Part shown: positions 30,308-39,394 of the stretch, piece after piece
Numbering within the stretch: position 1 is the first letter of the stretch
How the letters are laid out: every line of letters starts with the position of its first letter
NCBI RefSeq assembly: GCF_000372825.1
Contig: NZ_KB910516.1
Location: forward strand, 838,011-902,010
Origin: Methylobacterium sp. 77
GTDB taxonomy: Bacteria > Pseudomonadota > Alphaproteobacteria > Rhizobiales > Beijerinckiaceae
Direction: 5' to 3'
Length of the DNA stretch: 64,000 nt
Notes under the pieces: generated by a model
The model's input: only the letters and a program-made list of their open reading frames with translations
The model's database searches: none
Told to the model about the DNA's origin: nothing
Translations under genes and position numbers: made by a program

Positions 30308-31773
30308 TGCTCGTCCTCGATCACGACCGGGCCGGCGGCTACTGGGGCGCCGTCTACGTCTTCACCGCCATCAAAGGGCTGCAGGTCGTCATCGACGGTC
30401 CCGTCGGCTGCGAGAATCTGCCCGTCACCTCGGTGCTGCACTACACCGACGCTCTGCCGCCGCACGAACTGCCCATCGTCGTCACGGGGCTGGCGGAAGA
30501 GGAACTCGGCCGCCACGGCACCGAAGCCGCGATGAAGCGGGCGCATTCCACCCTCGATCCGGGGATGCCGAGCGTCGTCGTCACCGGGTCGATCGCCGAG
30601 ATGATCGGCGGCGGCGTGACTCCGGAGGGGACTAACCTCCAGCGTTTCCTGCCGCGCACCATCGACGAGGACCAGTGGCAGACCGCCGACCGCGCCATGT
30701 CGTGGCTCTGGCAGGAATACGGCGCCCGGAAATTCGCCAAGAAGGGCATCCCGGCCCGTCCGGCACGCAAGGACGGCGAGAAGCCCCGCGTCAACATCAT
30801 CGGCCCTGCCTACGGCACCTTCAACATGCCCTCCGACCTCGCCGAGATCCGCCGTCTCGTGGAGGGGATCGGCGCCGAGGTGAACCTCGCCTTTCCGCTC
30901 GGCTCGCATCTCGCCGACGTGCCCAAGCTCGTCAACGCTGACGCCAATGTCTGCCTCTACCGCGAGTTCGGCCGCCTGCTCTGCGAATCCCTCGAGCGTC
31001 CCTATCTGCAGGCGCCGATCGGCCTGCACGCCACCACGAAGTTCCTGCGCAAGCTCGGTGAGATCCTCGGCCTCGATCCCGAGCCGTTCATCGAGCGCGA
31101 GCGGCACACCACGATCAAACCGGTCTGGGACCTGTGGCGCTCGGTGACGCAGGATTTCTTCGGCACCGCGAGCTTCGGCATCGTCGCCTCGGACACCTAT
31201 GCCCGCGGCGTGAGGCGGTTCCTCGAAGACGAGATGGGCCTGCCCTGCAGCTTCGCGATCTCGCGCCAGCCCGGCGCCAAGACCGACAATGCCGCCATCC
31301 GGGCCGCCATCAAGGCCAATCCGCCGCTGGTCCTGTTCGGCTCGTTCAACGAGCGCATGTACGCGGCCGAATGCGGATCGCGGGCGGTGTTCGTGCCCGC
31401 CTCGTTCCCGGGCGCCATCATCCGGCGGCACACCGGCACTCCGTTCATGGGCTTCTCGGGCGCGACCTACCTGGTCCAGGAAGTCTGCAACGCCCTGTTC
31501 GACATGCTCTTCCACATCCTGCCGCTCGCTCGCGACATGGACCAGGTCGAGGCGACGCCGGCCAGAATCCATCGCGAGCTGCCCTGGGACGAGGCCGCCC
31601 GCACCCTCCTCGACGACCTCGTCGAGACCCATCCGGTGCTGGTGCGAATCTCGGTGGCCAAGCGCCTCCGCGACGCGGCCGAACGCGGAGCGCGGAATGC
31701 CGGGCAGGAGCGTGTCGGTTCGGCCGAGGTCGAGCGCGCCCATGCGGGCCTTTCCCTGGGGGCGGCGGCGTGA
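30307..31773 (+). CDS. bchZ: Chlorophyllide a reductase subunit BchZ
   Basis: NifK-like partner of BchY. 488 aa. Begins [19 protein letters not shown], with [27 protein letters not shown] split at residues 36-62 (Cys ligand). The stop is followed by 113 nt to the pufQ-like ORF. Confidence 0.96.
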   Translation: MLVLDHDRAGGYWGAVYVFTAIKGLQVVIDGPVGCENLPVTSVLHYTDALPPHELPIVVTGLAEEELGRHGTEAAMKRAHSTLDPGMPSVVVTGSIAEMIGGGVTPEGTNLQRFLPRTIDEDQWQTADRAMSWLWQEYGARKFAKKGIPARPARKDGEKPRVNIIGPAYGTFNMPSDLAEIRRLVEGIGAEVNLAFPLGSHLADVPKLVNADANVCLYREFGRLLCESLERPYLQAPIGLHATTKFLRKLGEILGLDPEPFIERERHTTIKPVWDLWRSVTQDFFGTASFGIVASDTYARGVRRFLEDEMGLPCSFAISRQPGAKTDNAAIRAAIKANPPLVLFGSFNERMYAAECGSRAVFVPASFPGAIIRRHTGTPFMGFSGATYLVQEVCNALFDMLFHILPLARDMDQVEATPARIHRELPWDEAARTLLDDLVETHPVLVRISVAKRLRDAAERGARNAGQERVGSAEVERAHAGLSLGAAA

Positions 31774-31886
31774 TCGCCCCGACCTCGACCCCTCTTTCCG
31801 GCTGGAGCGGCGCGGCGCCGTTTCCGCCGAGAACCGGCTTCCTCACGGGGCCGAACGCCGCGGATTGCGGACAGGAGATCTCCGCC

Positions 31887-32132
31887 ATGCAGTCTTCGAC
31901 CATGTCCTCCCGCCGAGTCCCGTCGCGTCCGATGTCGCGCCTGCAGCGGCATGAGCTTCAGTTCCGTCTCCTCCTCGTGGCGACCTATCCGTTCTTCCTC
32001 GCTGCGGCGGCGCTCCAGCGCCTCGTCCCGGCGCGGTCGCCGGTCGGCCACGGTCTTCTCACCCGACGCTCGGTGTTCGGCGAGGCCAAGGCCATGGCCG
32101 TGTCGGCGATCCCTTTCGTCTTCATGGGCTGA
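31887..32132 (+). CDS. pufQ: PufQ-like small membrane protein
   Basis: 81 aa with one strong hydrophobic segment (about residues 27-45, [19 protein letters not shown]). It sits between bchZ and pufB, where Rhodobacter has pufQ, has a similar length, and shares the basic N-terminus plus a membrane segment with an AxPF/YPFF-like core. PufQ promotes bacteriochlorophyll formation in Rhodobacter. Sequence likeness is loose, so the name rests largely on position. ATG 31887 is preceded by GGAG (31874-31877). Confidence 0.6.
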   Translation: MQSSTMSSRRVPSRPMSRLQRHELQFRLLLVATYPFFLAAAALQRLVPARSPVGHGLLTRRSVFGEAKAMAVSAIPFVFMG

Positions 32133-32341
32133 ATTTCCCGGCCGGCTTTTTCCGGCCGAGTTTTCCCGGGCCGCAATCGTCCCCGGGCTGACGCGTCTCG
32201 GACCGCAGCATCATCCGCGGCCCGAACGACCTCCCGTCCGAAAAGGGGGGAACGACCGTCGCGAGCGCCATTGCGGGCCATCGCGACCTCACCCGCCGCG
32301 CGACGACGGCGCGCGGCCCGACCAAAGCGGAGGTTCAACCG
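32133..32341 (+). promoter_or_regulatory. pufB leader with hairpins
   Basis: The 209-nt leader is C+G-rich and structured. CGGCCGG (32139-32145) pairs with CCGGCCG (32152-32158) around a CTTTTT loop, followed by AGTTTT, a terminator- or attenuator-like element. CCCGGG at 32165-32170 can pair with CCCGGG at 32182-32187. AGCGGAGG just before 32342 is the pufB ribosome-binding site. No TGT-N12-ACA operator or clear promoter seen, so puf probably relies on read-through from bchC, or on a promoter I cannot recognise. Confidence 0.5.
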
Positions 32342-32569
32342 ATGTCCAGTGGGATCGACAAAGCGAGCAGCCTGTCCGGGCTGACCGAGCCGGAAGCGAA
32401 GGAATTTCACGCGATCTTCCTGACCAGCTTCATCATCTTCACGGCGATTGCCGTGGTCGCACATATCCTCGTCTGGATGTGGCGCCCGTGGCTGCCCGGC
32501 CCGAAGGGCTACGCCGCCCTCGATACCGTCACGAGCGCCGCGCACGGCCTCGTCTCGATGATTTCCTGA
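32342..32569 (+). CDS. pufB: LH1 antenna beta polypeptide
   Basis: 75 aa. Single membrane helix with the bacteriochlorophyll-ligating His in [14 protein letters not shown] (about residue 41), preceded by the antenna-beta pattern [18 protein letters not shown] (second His near residue 23). Binds bacteriochlorophyll and carotenoid in the ring around the reaction centre. A C-terminal tail of about 20 residues after WLPGPKGY makes it a little longer than many LH1 beta chains. Confidence 0.97.
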   Translation: MSSGIDKASSLSGLTEPEAKEFHAIFLTSFIIFTAIAVVAHILVWMWRPWLPGPKGYAALDTVTSAAHGLVSMIS

Positions 32570-32583
32570 GGAGGAACGCAACC

Positions 32584-32772
32584 ATGCACAAGGTCTGGCT
32601 TCTCTTCGATCCGCGCCGCACGCTGGTGGCGCTGTTTACCTTCCTGTTCGTTCTGGCGCTGCTGATTCACTTCATCTTGCTCAGCACCGACCGGTTCAAC
32701 TGGCTCGAAGGTCCCAAGATGCAGAAAGCAGCGCACGCGCTGTCGATCACGCCGCCGACCATGCCCGCCTGA
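32584..32772 (+). CDS. pufA: LH1 antenna alpha polypeptide
   Basis: 62 aa. [18 protein letters not shown] is the classic LH1-alpha N-terminus; the ligand His is in [16 protein letters not shown] (about residue 29). TGAGGAGG gives a strong ribosome-binding site 14 nt after pufB. No pufX-like gene was seen downstream of pufM. Confidence 0.98.
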   Translation: MHKVWLLFDPRRTLVALFTFLFVLALLIHFILLSTDRFNWLEGPKMQKAAHALSITPPTMPA

Positions 32773-32836
32773 CCGGCGGAGATCGGGCGCGGGCCGGACT
32801 TCCTCTCCCTCCGGGCGAGGGGTCATCGACCCTTCG

Positions 32837-32872
32837 CGAACGGAATGCCGGTCGAGGCCGGCATTCCGTTCG
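32837..32872 (+). terminator. pufA-pufL intercistronic hairpin
   Basis: Perfect 15-bp stem: 32837-32851 with 32858-32872, loop of 6 nt (TCGAGG). No U-run follows, so it is unlikely to stop transcription. In Rhodobacter a similar hairpin protects pufBA mRNA from 3'-5' decay and sets antenna above reaction-centre expression; the same role is inferred here. The remaining 184-nt gap holds only GGGAGG before pufL. Confidence 0.8.
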
Positions 32873-32956
32873 CCCCCGAAGAATCAAGCATCCTGCAAAC
32901 TCGTGACCGCAAAAGTCGCGCAGAGACCGTGACTGTGAAGCCGGGAGGTATTCGCG

Positions 32957-33781
32957 ATGGCGATGCTGAGTTTCGAACGAAAATACCGCGTCCGCGGCGG
33001 CACGCTATTAGGCGGCGACCTATTCGACTTCTGGGTCGGGCCGTTCTACGTCGGGTTCTTCGGCGTCACGACGCTGTTCTTTTCGGTGCTCGGCACCGCG
33101 CTGATCATCTACGGTGCAGCGCTCGGTCCGACCTGGAACATCTGGCAGATCAACATCGCGCCGCCTGACATCAAGTACGGGCTGGCGCTCGCTCCGCTCA
33201 AGGAAGGGGGCCTCTGGCAGATCATCACCTTCTGCGCGGTGGGGTCCTTCGTCTCCTGGGCCCTGCGCGAGGTCGAGATCTGCCGCAAGCTCGGCATCGG
33301 CTACCATGTGCCCTTCGCCTTCTCGGTGGCGATCTTCGCCTATGTCTCGCTGGTGGTGATCCGGCCGTTCCTGATGGGAGCCTGGGGCCACGGCTTCCCC
33401 TACGGCATTCTCAGCCATCTCGATTGGGTCTCGAACACCGGCTACCAGTACCTGCACTTCCACTACAATCCGGCGCACATGCTCGCGGTGTCGTTCTTCT
33501 TCACGACGACCTTCGCACTGTCGCTCCATGGCTCGCTAATCCTCTCGGCCACCAATCCGGGGAAGGGCGAGGTGGTGAAGACGCCGGAGCACGAGGACAC
33601 CTTCTTCCGCGACACGATCGGCTACTCGATCGGAACGCTCGGCATCCACCGGCTCGGCCTGTTCCTCGCCCTCTCGGCGGGCTTCTGGAGCGCCGTCTGC
33701 ATCATCATCAGCGGCCCGTTCTGGACCCGTGGCTGGCCGGAATGGTGGGGCTGGTGGCTCAATCTCCCGGTCTGGCGCTAG
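32957..33781 (+). CDS. pufL: Photosynthetic reaction centre L subunit
   Basis: Five-helix membrane protein that with PufM binds the special pair, accessory bacteriochlorophylls, bacteriopheophytins, quinones and the non-haem iron. 274 aa. Special-pair and iron-ligand region [11 protein letters not shown] near residue 170, and SLHGSLI near 190. Ends in the Trp-rich [15 protein letters not shown] 32957 follows GGGAGG. Confidence 0.98.
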   Translation: MAMLSFERKYRVRGGTLLGGDLFDFWVGPFYVGFFGVTTLFFSVLGTALIIYGAALGPTWNIWQINIAPPDIKYGLALAPLKEGGLWQIITFCAVGSFVSWALREVEICRKLGIGYHVPFAFSVAIFAYVSLVVIRPFLMGAWGHGFPYGILSHLDWVSNTGYQYLHFHYNPAHMLAVSFFFTTTFALSLHGSLILSATNPGKGEVVKTPEHEDTFFRDTIGYSIGTLGIHRLGLFLALSAGFWSAVCIIISGPFWTRGWPEWWGWWLNLPVWR

Positions 33782-33797
33782 AGGGGGCACGAGGATC

Positions 33798-34775
33798 ATG
33801 GCCTACTACCAGAACATCTTCACCCAGGTCCAAGTCCGCTCCACCATTCCGGAACTCGGCGTTCCCGTCGATGTCGACCGGCGCTGGGGCAAGCCGTTCC
33901 ACAGCTACCTGTTCGGTCTGTTCGGCAATGCCCAGGTCGGTCCGATCTATATCGGCTATCTCGGCGCCCTCTCGGCCGTGTGCTTCCTGATCGCCTTCGA
34001 GATCGTCGGCCTCAACATGTGGGCCTCGGTGAACTGGGACCCGGTCCAGTTCGTGCGCCAGCTGCCCTGGCTCGCCCTGGAGCCGCCACGACCGCAATAC
34101 GGCCTCAAGATCCTGCCGCCCCTCCAGGAAGGTGGATGGTGGCTGATCGCCGGCTTCTTCCTCACCGCCTCTATCCTGCTGTGGTGGGTGCGGCTCTACC
34201 GCCGCGCCAGAGCGCTCGGCCTCGGAACCCACGTGCCCTGGGCTTTTGCCAGCGCCATCTGGCTCTTCCTGGTCCTCGGCTTCATCCGTCCCGTGCTGAT
34301 GGGATCGTGGAGCGAGGCGGTGCCCTTCGGCATCTTCCCTCACCTCGACTGGACCGCCGCCTTCTCGCTCCGCTACGGCAATCTCTTCTACAACCCGTTC
34401 CACATGCTCTCGATCGTCTTCCTCTACGGATCGACGCTGCTCTTCGCGATGCATGGCGCCACCATCCTGGCGGTGAGCCGCTTCGGCGGCGAGCGTGAAA
34501 TCGACCAGATCGTCGATCGCGGCACCGCCACGGAGCGTGCCGCCCTGTTCTGGCGCTGGACCATGGGCTTCAACGCCACGATGGAATCGATCCACCGCTG
34601 GGCCTGGTGGTTCGCGGTGCTAACCACCCTGACGGGCGGCATCGGCATCCTGCTCACCGGCACGGTCGTCGACAATTGGTACCTCTGGGCGGTCAAGCAC
34701 GGCGTCGCCCCCTCCTACCCGCAAGTCTACGCGCCGGTCGTCGATCCCTTGAGCATGCCGGGGGCGGTCCCATGA
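33798..34775 (+). CDS. pufM: Photosynthetic reaction centre M subunit
   Basis: 325 aa. Ligand regions [10 protein letters not shown] near residue 199 and FAMHGATIL near 218. The C-terminal extension ([13 protein letters not shown]) is typical of species with a bound cytochrome subunit, which follows here. ATGA overlap with pufC. Confidence 0.98.
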   Translation: MAYYQNIFTQVQVRSTIPELGVPVDVDRRWGKPFHSYLFGLFGNAQVGPIYIGYLGALSAVCFLIAFEIVGLNMWASVNWDPVQFVRQLPWLALEPPRPQYGLKILPPLQEGGWWLIAGFFLTASILLWWVRLYRRARALGLGTHVPWAFASAIWLFLVLGFIRPVLMGSWSEAVPFGIFPHLDWTAAFSLRYGNLFYNPFHMLSIVFLYGSTLLFAMHGATILAVSRFGGEREIDQIVDRGTATERAALFWRWTMGFNATMESIHRWAWWFAVLTTLTGGIGILLTGTVVDNWYLWAVKHGVAPSYPQVYAPVVDPLSMPGAVP

Positions 34776-35878
34776 AGACGTTCGTCACGATCCTCGGCGG
34801 CTCGATCGCCTTCTTCCTCACCATCGCGATGTTCGGCACGGCGGGCTGGGTCCGCCCGCCGCTCCAGAATACCCAGAACGGCTTCCGCGGCACGGCGATG
34901 GACCAGATCCATACCCGCGCCGGGGTCGCGGCCGCGAAAGACGCCAATCTCGCTCCGACACCGGCCGACCCGGCCGAGCCCGGCGAGGAACTGGCGGGGG
35001 CGACCTACGAGAACGTCCAGGTGCTCAAGAACGTCAGCGTCAACGAGTTCAACCGCCTGATGACCTCGATGACGGAGTGGGTCAGCCCGGAACAGGGCTG
35101 CACCTACTGTCACAACACCGAGAACATGGCCGACGACAGCCTCTACCAGAAGAAGGTCGCTCGGCGGATGCTGCAGATGACGCAACACATCAACAGCAGC
35201 TGGAAGGACAACCACGTCGGGACGACGGGCGTCACCTGCTTCACCTGCCACCGCGGCCAGCCGGTGCCGGCCAATATCTGGTTTACCGATCCCGGCCCGA
35301 ATCGGCCCGGAGGCTTCATCGCCCGGAACAACGGGCAGAACCTGGCCAAGGCCTCGGTGGGCCTGAGCTCGCTGCCCTACGACACGCTGACCGAGTACCT
35401 CGCCGACAAGAACATCGACAACAACGCCATCCGGGTGAACGCCACGACGGCGCTGCCCACCACCAAGGGCAAGCCGATCCAGGATGCCGAGAAGACCTAC
35501 GGCCTGATGATCCACATGTCGGAAGGTCTGGGGGTCAACTGCACCTTCTGCCACAACACCAGGGCGATCTCGAACTGGTCGCAGAGCACGCCCCAGCGCA
35601 CCACCGCCTGGCACGGCATCCGCATGGTGCGGGACATCAACGGCAACTATCTCGAGCCGCTGACCTCGACCTTCCCCACCGCCCGGCTCGGCGTGCTCGG
35701 CGACGCGCCGAAGGTGAACTGCACCACCTGCCACAACGGCCAGAGCAAGCCGCTCAACGGCGCGCAGGTCATCGAGCCCTATCCGGAACTGGCGAAGTCC
35801 ACGGAGACGGCGAGCGCGGCGGAACCCGTGACGCCCGCTCCGGCCCCGGCCCCGGCTCCGGCACCCACGCCGCAATAA
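34772..35878 (+). CDS. pufC: Reaction centre tetrahaem cytochrome c subunit
   Basis: Periplasmic electron donor to the photo-oxidised special pair. 368 aa. Four CxxCH haem sites at residues 110-114, 156-160, 257-261 and 317-321, with the pairing expected of PufC. The N-terminal hydrophobic helix (about 6-26) has no lipobox cysteine, so it is probably an uncleaved anchor rather than a lipoprotein signal as in Blastochloris. A Pro-Ala repeat tail (about 352-366) ends the protein. Coupled to pufM. Confidence 0.97.
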   Translation: MKTFVTILGGSIAFFLTIAMFGTAGWVRPPLQNTQNGFRGTAMDQIHTRAGVAAAKDANLAPTPADPAEPGEELAGATYENVQVLKNVSVNEFNRLMTSMTEWVSPEQGCTYCHNTENMADDSLYQKKVARRMLQMTQHINSSWKDNHVGTTGVTCFTCHRGQPVPANIWFTDPGPNRPGGFIARNNGQNLAKASVGLSSLPYDTLTEYLADKNIDNNAIRVNATTALPTTKGKPIQDAEKTYGLMIHMSEGLGVNCTFCHNTRAISNWSQSTPQRTTAWHGIRMVRDINGNYLEPLTSTFPTARLGVLGDAPKVNCTTCHNGQSKPLNGAQVIEPYPELAKSTETASAAEPVTPAPAPAPAPAPTPQ

Positions 35879-35887
35879 GAGACACAC

Positions 35888-35966
35888 GGGCCGGATACGA
35901 CATCCGGCCCGATGCTGTGGAAACGACGATGGGCTGGCCTCGAAAGAGCCAGCCCATCGTCGTTTC
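35888..35966 (+). terminator. Double hairpin ending the puf operon
   Basis: First stem 35888-35896 with 35902-35910 (9 bp, 5-nt loop). Second stem 35920-35938 with 35948-35966 (19 bp perfect, 9-nt loop) starting GAAAC and ending GTTTC, so it works in both directions. It separates pufC from the convergent GGDEF-EAL gene and closes the PGC. Confidence 0.85.
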
Positions 35967-35987
35967 TGCGGATACGTGAGGGCTTCG

Positions 35988-38816
35988 TCAGGCGACGGCC
36001 TGCTTGACCAGGGCTCGGTGGGAGGACCAGCGTTCCAGCACCGCCGGAATGCTCTCGGCGGGCTCGGGCCGGCCGATGAAGTAGCCCTGGCCCTCGTCGC
36101 AGCCCTCCTCGCGCAGACGCTCGAACTGCACGTCGGTCTCGATACCCTCGCCGGTGGTGCGCATGCGCAGGCTGAGGCCGAGGCCGATGACGGCACGGAC
36201 GATGAACGCGGATTCGTCGGCGGCGGTGATGTCGCGGACGAAGGACTGATCGATCTTGATCTTGTCGAAGGGGAAGCTGCGCAGGTAGCTCAACGAGGAA
36301 TAGCCCGTGCCGAAATCGTCCATGGCGATCCTGACGCCGAGGCGACGCAACGCATGCAGGGTAGCAAGCGTCGCGGCATTGTCCTTGAGCAGGACCGATT
36401 CCGTGATCTCGAGTTCGAGGCGCGTCGGCGGAAGCCGGCTCAGGCTCAGCGCCTCCTTGACCGACTGGACGATGGTGCCGTCACGGAACTGGGCCACCGA
36501 GACGTTGACCGCGACCCTGATCCCGTCGGGCCAGCGCATGGCTTCGGTGCAGGCGGTCAGCAAAGCCCAGGCGCCGAGCGGCACGATCAGGCCGATCTCC
36601 TCGGCGACGGTAATGAATTCCACCGGGGAGACGAGCCCGCGATCGGGATGGCGCCACCGCATCAGCGCCTCGAAGCCGCCGACCCGACGCCCGCGGAAAT
36701 CGTAGATCGGCTGGTAGAACAGCTCGAAGGCGCCCTGTGTCACGGCCTCGCGCAGGTCGAGTTCGAGGGCGCGGCGGGCCTGGAGCCGAATGTCCATCTC
36801 CGCCTCGAAGAACCGCCACGTGCCGCGGCCGTCCGCCTTCGCGCGATAAAGCGCGACGTCGGCGTTCTTGAGGAGCTTCTCGCAACTCGTGCCATCCCCC
36901 GGCGCGAGGCAGATGCCGATGCTGACGCCGACCGCTACCCGCTGGCCCTCGAGTTGGTAGGGGTTGCTCACCACCTCGACGATGCGGCGTGCCAGGATCG
37001 TGGCCTCGTCCGGCTGCGTGACGCCCGCGAGGATGATGGCGAATTCATCGCCGCCGAGCCGCGCCACGGTGTCGACCTCACGCAGGCAGGCACGCAGGCG
37101 ATTGCCCACCGCCTTGAGGAGCTCGTCGCCGACCGGATGACCGAGGGTATCGTTGACCTCCTTGAAACGGTCGAGATCGAGGCAGAGGACGGCGAACATG
37201 CTGCCGCGCCCGAGATGGGCCAGGGCCTCCGCGATCCGCTCGCCGAACATGGCGCGGTTGGGCAATCCGGTCAGGACGTCGTGGCGGGCCATGAAGGCGA
37301 TGCGGGCGTCGGCCTGACGGCGTTCGGTCACGTCCTCATAGGTGGCGACCATGCCGCCGCCGGACACGGGCTTGTGCGTGATCGCCACGACACGCCCGCT
37401 GCTCAGTTGACGGAATCCCGAACCGGCGGCCGAGATCTCATGGCCCTCGACCTCGAAGACCATGCCCTCGTTCGCCGATGACAGATGCAGAGACGCCACC
37501 TCGTGATACGGGCTGCCGAGGGGCAGGTCGTCCGGATCGAGGTCGAACAACTCACAATAGCGCCTGTTGACGACGGTGAGACGCCCCTCGGCATCGAAGA
37601 GGCACAATCCCTGGGACATGTTGTCGAGCGCCGTGTCGAGGCGAAGGTTGGTCGATTGGAGATGCGCCTCCTGGACCTTGAGCAAGGTGATGTCGCTGCA
37701 GACCGCGATGAAGCCGCCGGTGCGGGTCCGGCTCCGGCTGATCCGGAGCCAGCGCCCGTCGGCGAGCTGCATTTCGCGTGGCGTCGTCCAATCGTCGTCG
37801 GCGGAGAGGAGGGTGCGGGCGAGCGCGTTTCCTTCGAAGGCGACGCGGGCGATCGATGTTTCCTGGATGTTCCGTGGCGAGGCGGCGTGACCGAACCCCA
37901 GGAAATCCTCGGCCTGCCCGTTGATGAGCGCGATGCGCCCGGACTCGTCGACCACGACGATGCCTTCGAGGGAGGTGTCGAGAGCGTCGGCGAGATGGGC
38001 CTCGGCCGAGAGACGCTGCGCGACCTCCTGCTCCATCGCCCGGCGGATGTTGTCGCGCATGACGCCCATGGAGGTGAGGAGGGCGCCGAGTTCGTCCGCG
38101 CTTCCGGGCGGGATCGTCACGCTGAGGTCACCGGCGGCGATCCGCGACGCGACCATGGACGCATCCGCCACCGGCCGCATGATACGGCGTGCCAGGAGGA
38201 AGGCGACCGAGGCCGACATCAGCAGCGCAAGCAGCGTGCCGAAAAGGTTGATCTGGGTTTCGCGGGCGACCACGGCCCTGGCCTGCTGCCGGTAGATGAA
38301 ACCGTCACCGGCAGTGTGATTGATGAAGAGGTCGAGATGCTCTTCCGCCTCCACGGCATACCGTCCGACATCCGCCCAATCGGCTTCCTTGGTCTCGCGG
38401 CCGACGACGGCCGACCGCGCGGCATCCCAATTTTTCACGGCCCGTTCCACGGCCTCAGCGGCGGTGGTGGCGCGGCTCGACTGAGCCCGCTCCACGGCCA
38501 CGGCGAGATCCTCGCTGAACAGGCGGCGAAGGGTCTCGAGTCTGTCTTCGAGCTGCGCCTTCACGACGGGATCGACGCTCATACGCCGCCGGGTATCGAC
38601 CGAGCGCATGCTGGCGAAATCGGTCGCGGCGGCACGAGCGTAGTTGATCGACATGAGAGACCGGTCGAAGGTCCGGCTCACGAGTTCATCGGCCCGGCGA
38701 ATTCCGGACGCCGCCGACAATCCGAGCGCACCGGTAATGGCGCTCATGATGAGGAAAGCGATCAGAATACGGCCGCGAATGGTTCCGACGAACGATGCGG
38801 CCGCTGCGATCGGCAT
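35988..38816 (-). CDS. Membrane GGDEF-EAL cyclic-di-GMP protein with HAMP and PAS domains
   Basis: 942 aa from ATG 38816, chosen because AGAGGA precedes it by 8 nt; an upstream GTG 38888 would add 24 residues. Order: TM helix (about 15-37), periplasmic four-helix sensor, TM helix (190-211), HAMP, two PAS domains (about 275-500), GGDEF (about 505-665) with intact GGDEF at 588-592 and an RxxD inhibitory site (REVD) before it, and EAL (about 675-930) with FEALMRW and the DDFGTGYSSL motif. Both catalytic halves look intact, so it may make and break cyclic-di-GMP. The sensed signal is unknown. Convergent with pufC. Confidence 0.93.
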   Translation of the reverse strand: MPIAAAASFVGTIRGRILIAFLIMSAITGALGLSAASGIRRADELVSRTFDRSLMSINYARAAATDFASMRSVDTRRRMSVDPVVKAQLEDRLETLRRLFSEDLAVAVERAQSSRATTAAEAVERAVKNWDAARSAVVGRETKEADWADVGRYAVEAEEHLDLFINHTAGDGFIYRQQARAVVARETQINLFGTLLALLMSASVAFLLARRIMRPVADASMVASRIAAGDLSVTIPPGSADELGALLTSMGVMRDNIRRAMEQEVAQRLSAEAHLADALDTSLEGIVVVDESGRIALINGQAEDFLGFGHAASPRNIQETSIARVAFEGNALARTLLSADDDWTTPREMQLADGRWLRISRSRTRTGGFIAVCSDITLLKVQEAHLQSTNLRLDTALDNMSQGLCLFDAEGRLTVVNRRYCELFDLDPDDLPLGSPYHEVASLHLSSANEGMVFEVEGHEISAAGSGFRQLSSGRVVAITHKPVSGGGMVATYEDVTERRQADARIAFMARHDVLTGLPNRAMFGERIAEALAHLGRGSMFAVLCLDLDRFKEVNDTLGHPVGDELLKAVGNRLRACLREVDTVARLGGDEFAIILAGVTQPDEATILARRIVEVVSNPYQLEGQRVAVGVSIGICLAPGDGTSCEKLLKNADVALYRAKADGRGTWRFFEAEMDIRLQARRALELDLREAVTQGAFELFYQPIYDFRGRRVGGFEALMRWRHPDRGLVSPVEFITVAEEIGLIVPLGAWALLTACTEAMRWPDGIRVAVNVSVAQFRDGTIVQSVKEALSLSRLPPTRLELEITESVLLKDNAATLATLHALRRLGVRIAMDDFGTGYSSLSYLRSFPFDKIKIDQSFVRDITAADESAFIVRAVIGLGLSLRMRTTGEGIETDVQFERLREEGCDEGQGYFIGRPEPAESIPAVLERWSSHRALVKQAVA

Positions 38817-39017
38817 TGGCCAATTCCTCTCGTCTGCCCCGGTGGTCTTCCAACGATGGAAAGCTCTCATCCACTGTGTCTCGGCCACCGAGGCACAAGT
38901 TATTGAGCCACAATAGTTAAGGCCGGCTTCACGTCTCGCGGCGAATCGCCCGACTTAACGGTTCATTCACCGGAGCGCACGAGGGTGGGCAGCATCGGGA
39001 TCTCACCGGCAGGTCGC
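38817..39017. other. Divergent intergenic region
   Basis: About 200 nt between the GGDEF-EAL gene (-) and the copper protein gene (+). TTATTGAGCC..TTAAGG around 38,900-38,920 is locally AT-richer and could hold promoters. No palindrome or RNA gene recognised. Confidence 0.4.
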
Positions 39018-39365
39018 ATGCGACGCCTCACTTCACTCAGCCTGACCTTCGCGCTCTTCGCGGTCGGTGGGGCCGCCGTCGCGCTCCATGCCACGGCGGG
39101 TCAGGTCTATCGCGTCTCGCAGAAGGGAAGGGCGTTTCAGCCGGGTGCGCTGGTCGTCAAGAAGGGGGAGACCGTCCAGATCGTCAACGACGACGGCGAC
39201 CTCCTGCACCACGCCTATGTCGACACGCCGACGTTTCAATACGATTCCGGCGACCAGGAGCCCGGCGGCAAGGCCGAGATCGTCTTTCCGATCGGAGGGA
39301 CCTTCGCCGTCCTGTGCGGCATTCATCCGAAGATGAAGCTCGTGGTCCGCGTCGAGAACAACTGA
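39018..39365 (+). CDS. Periplasmic type-1 copper protein (cupredoxin/plastocyanin-like)
   Basis: 115 aa from ATG 39018, chosen because it gives a clean signal peptide (basic MRR, hydrophobic TSLSLTFALFAVGGAAVAL, cleavage after ATAGQ region); GTG 38985 is an alternative. Mature domain contains a blue-copper set: His in DLLHHAYV, then Cys, His and Met in LCGIHPKMKL. Predicted small soluble electron carrier or copper-binding protein. It could donate to a cytochrome, but no partner is proven by context. Confidence 0.85.
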   Translation: MRRLTSLSLTFALFAVGGAAVALHATAGQVYRVSQKGRAFQPGALVVKKGETVQIVNDDGDLLHHAYVDTPTFQYDSGDQEPGGKAEIVFPIGGTFAVLCGIHPKMKLVVRVENN

Positions 39366-39394
39366 CGAGGATCTTGCGCGCGGAACGGCGCCGA

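Noticed and set aside
38985..39017. Upstream GTG start for the copper protein
   Set aside because: It would put 11 polar residues before a clean signal peptide; ATG 39018 gives a normal export signal.
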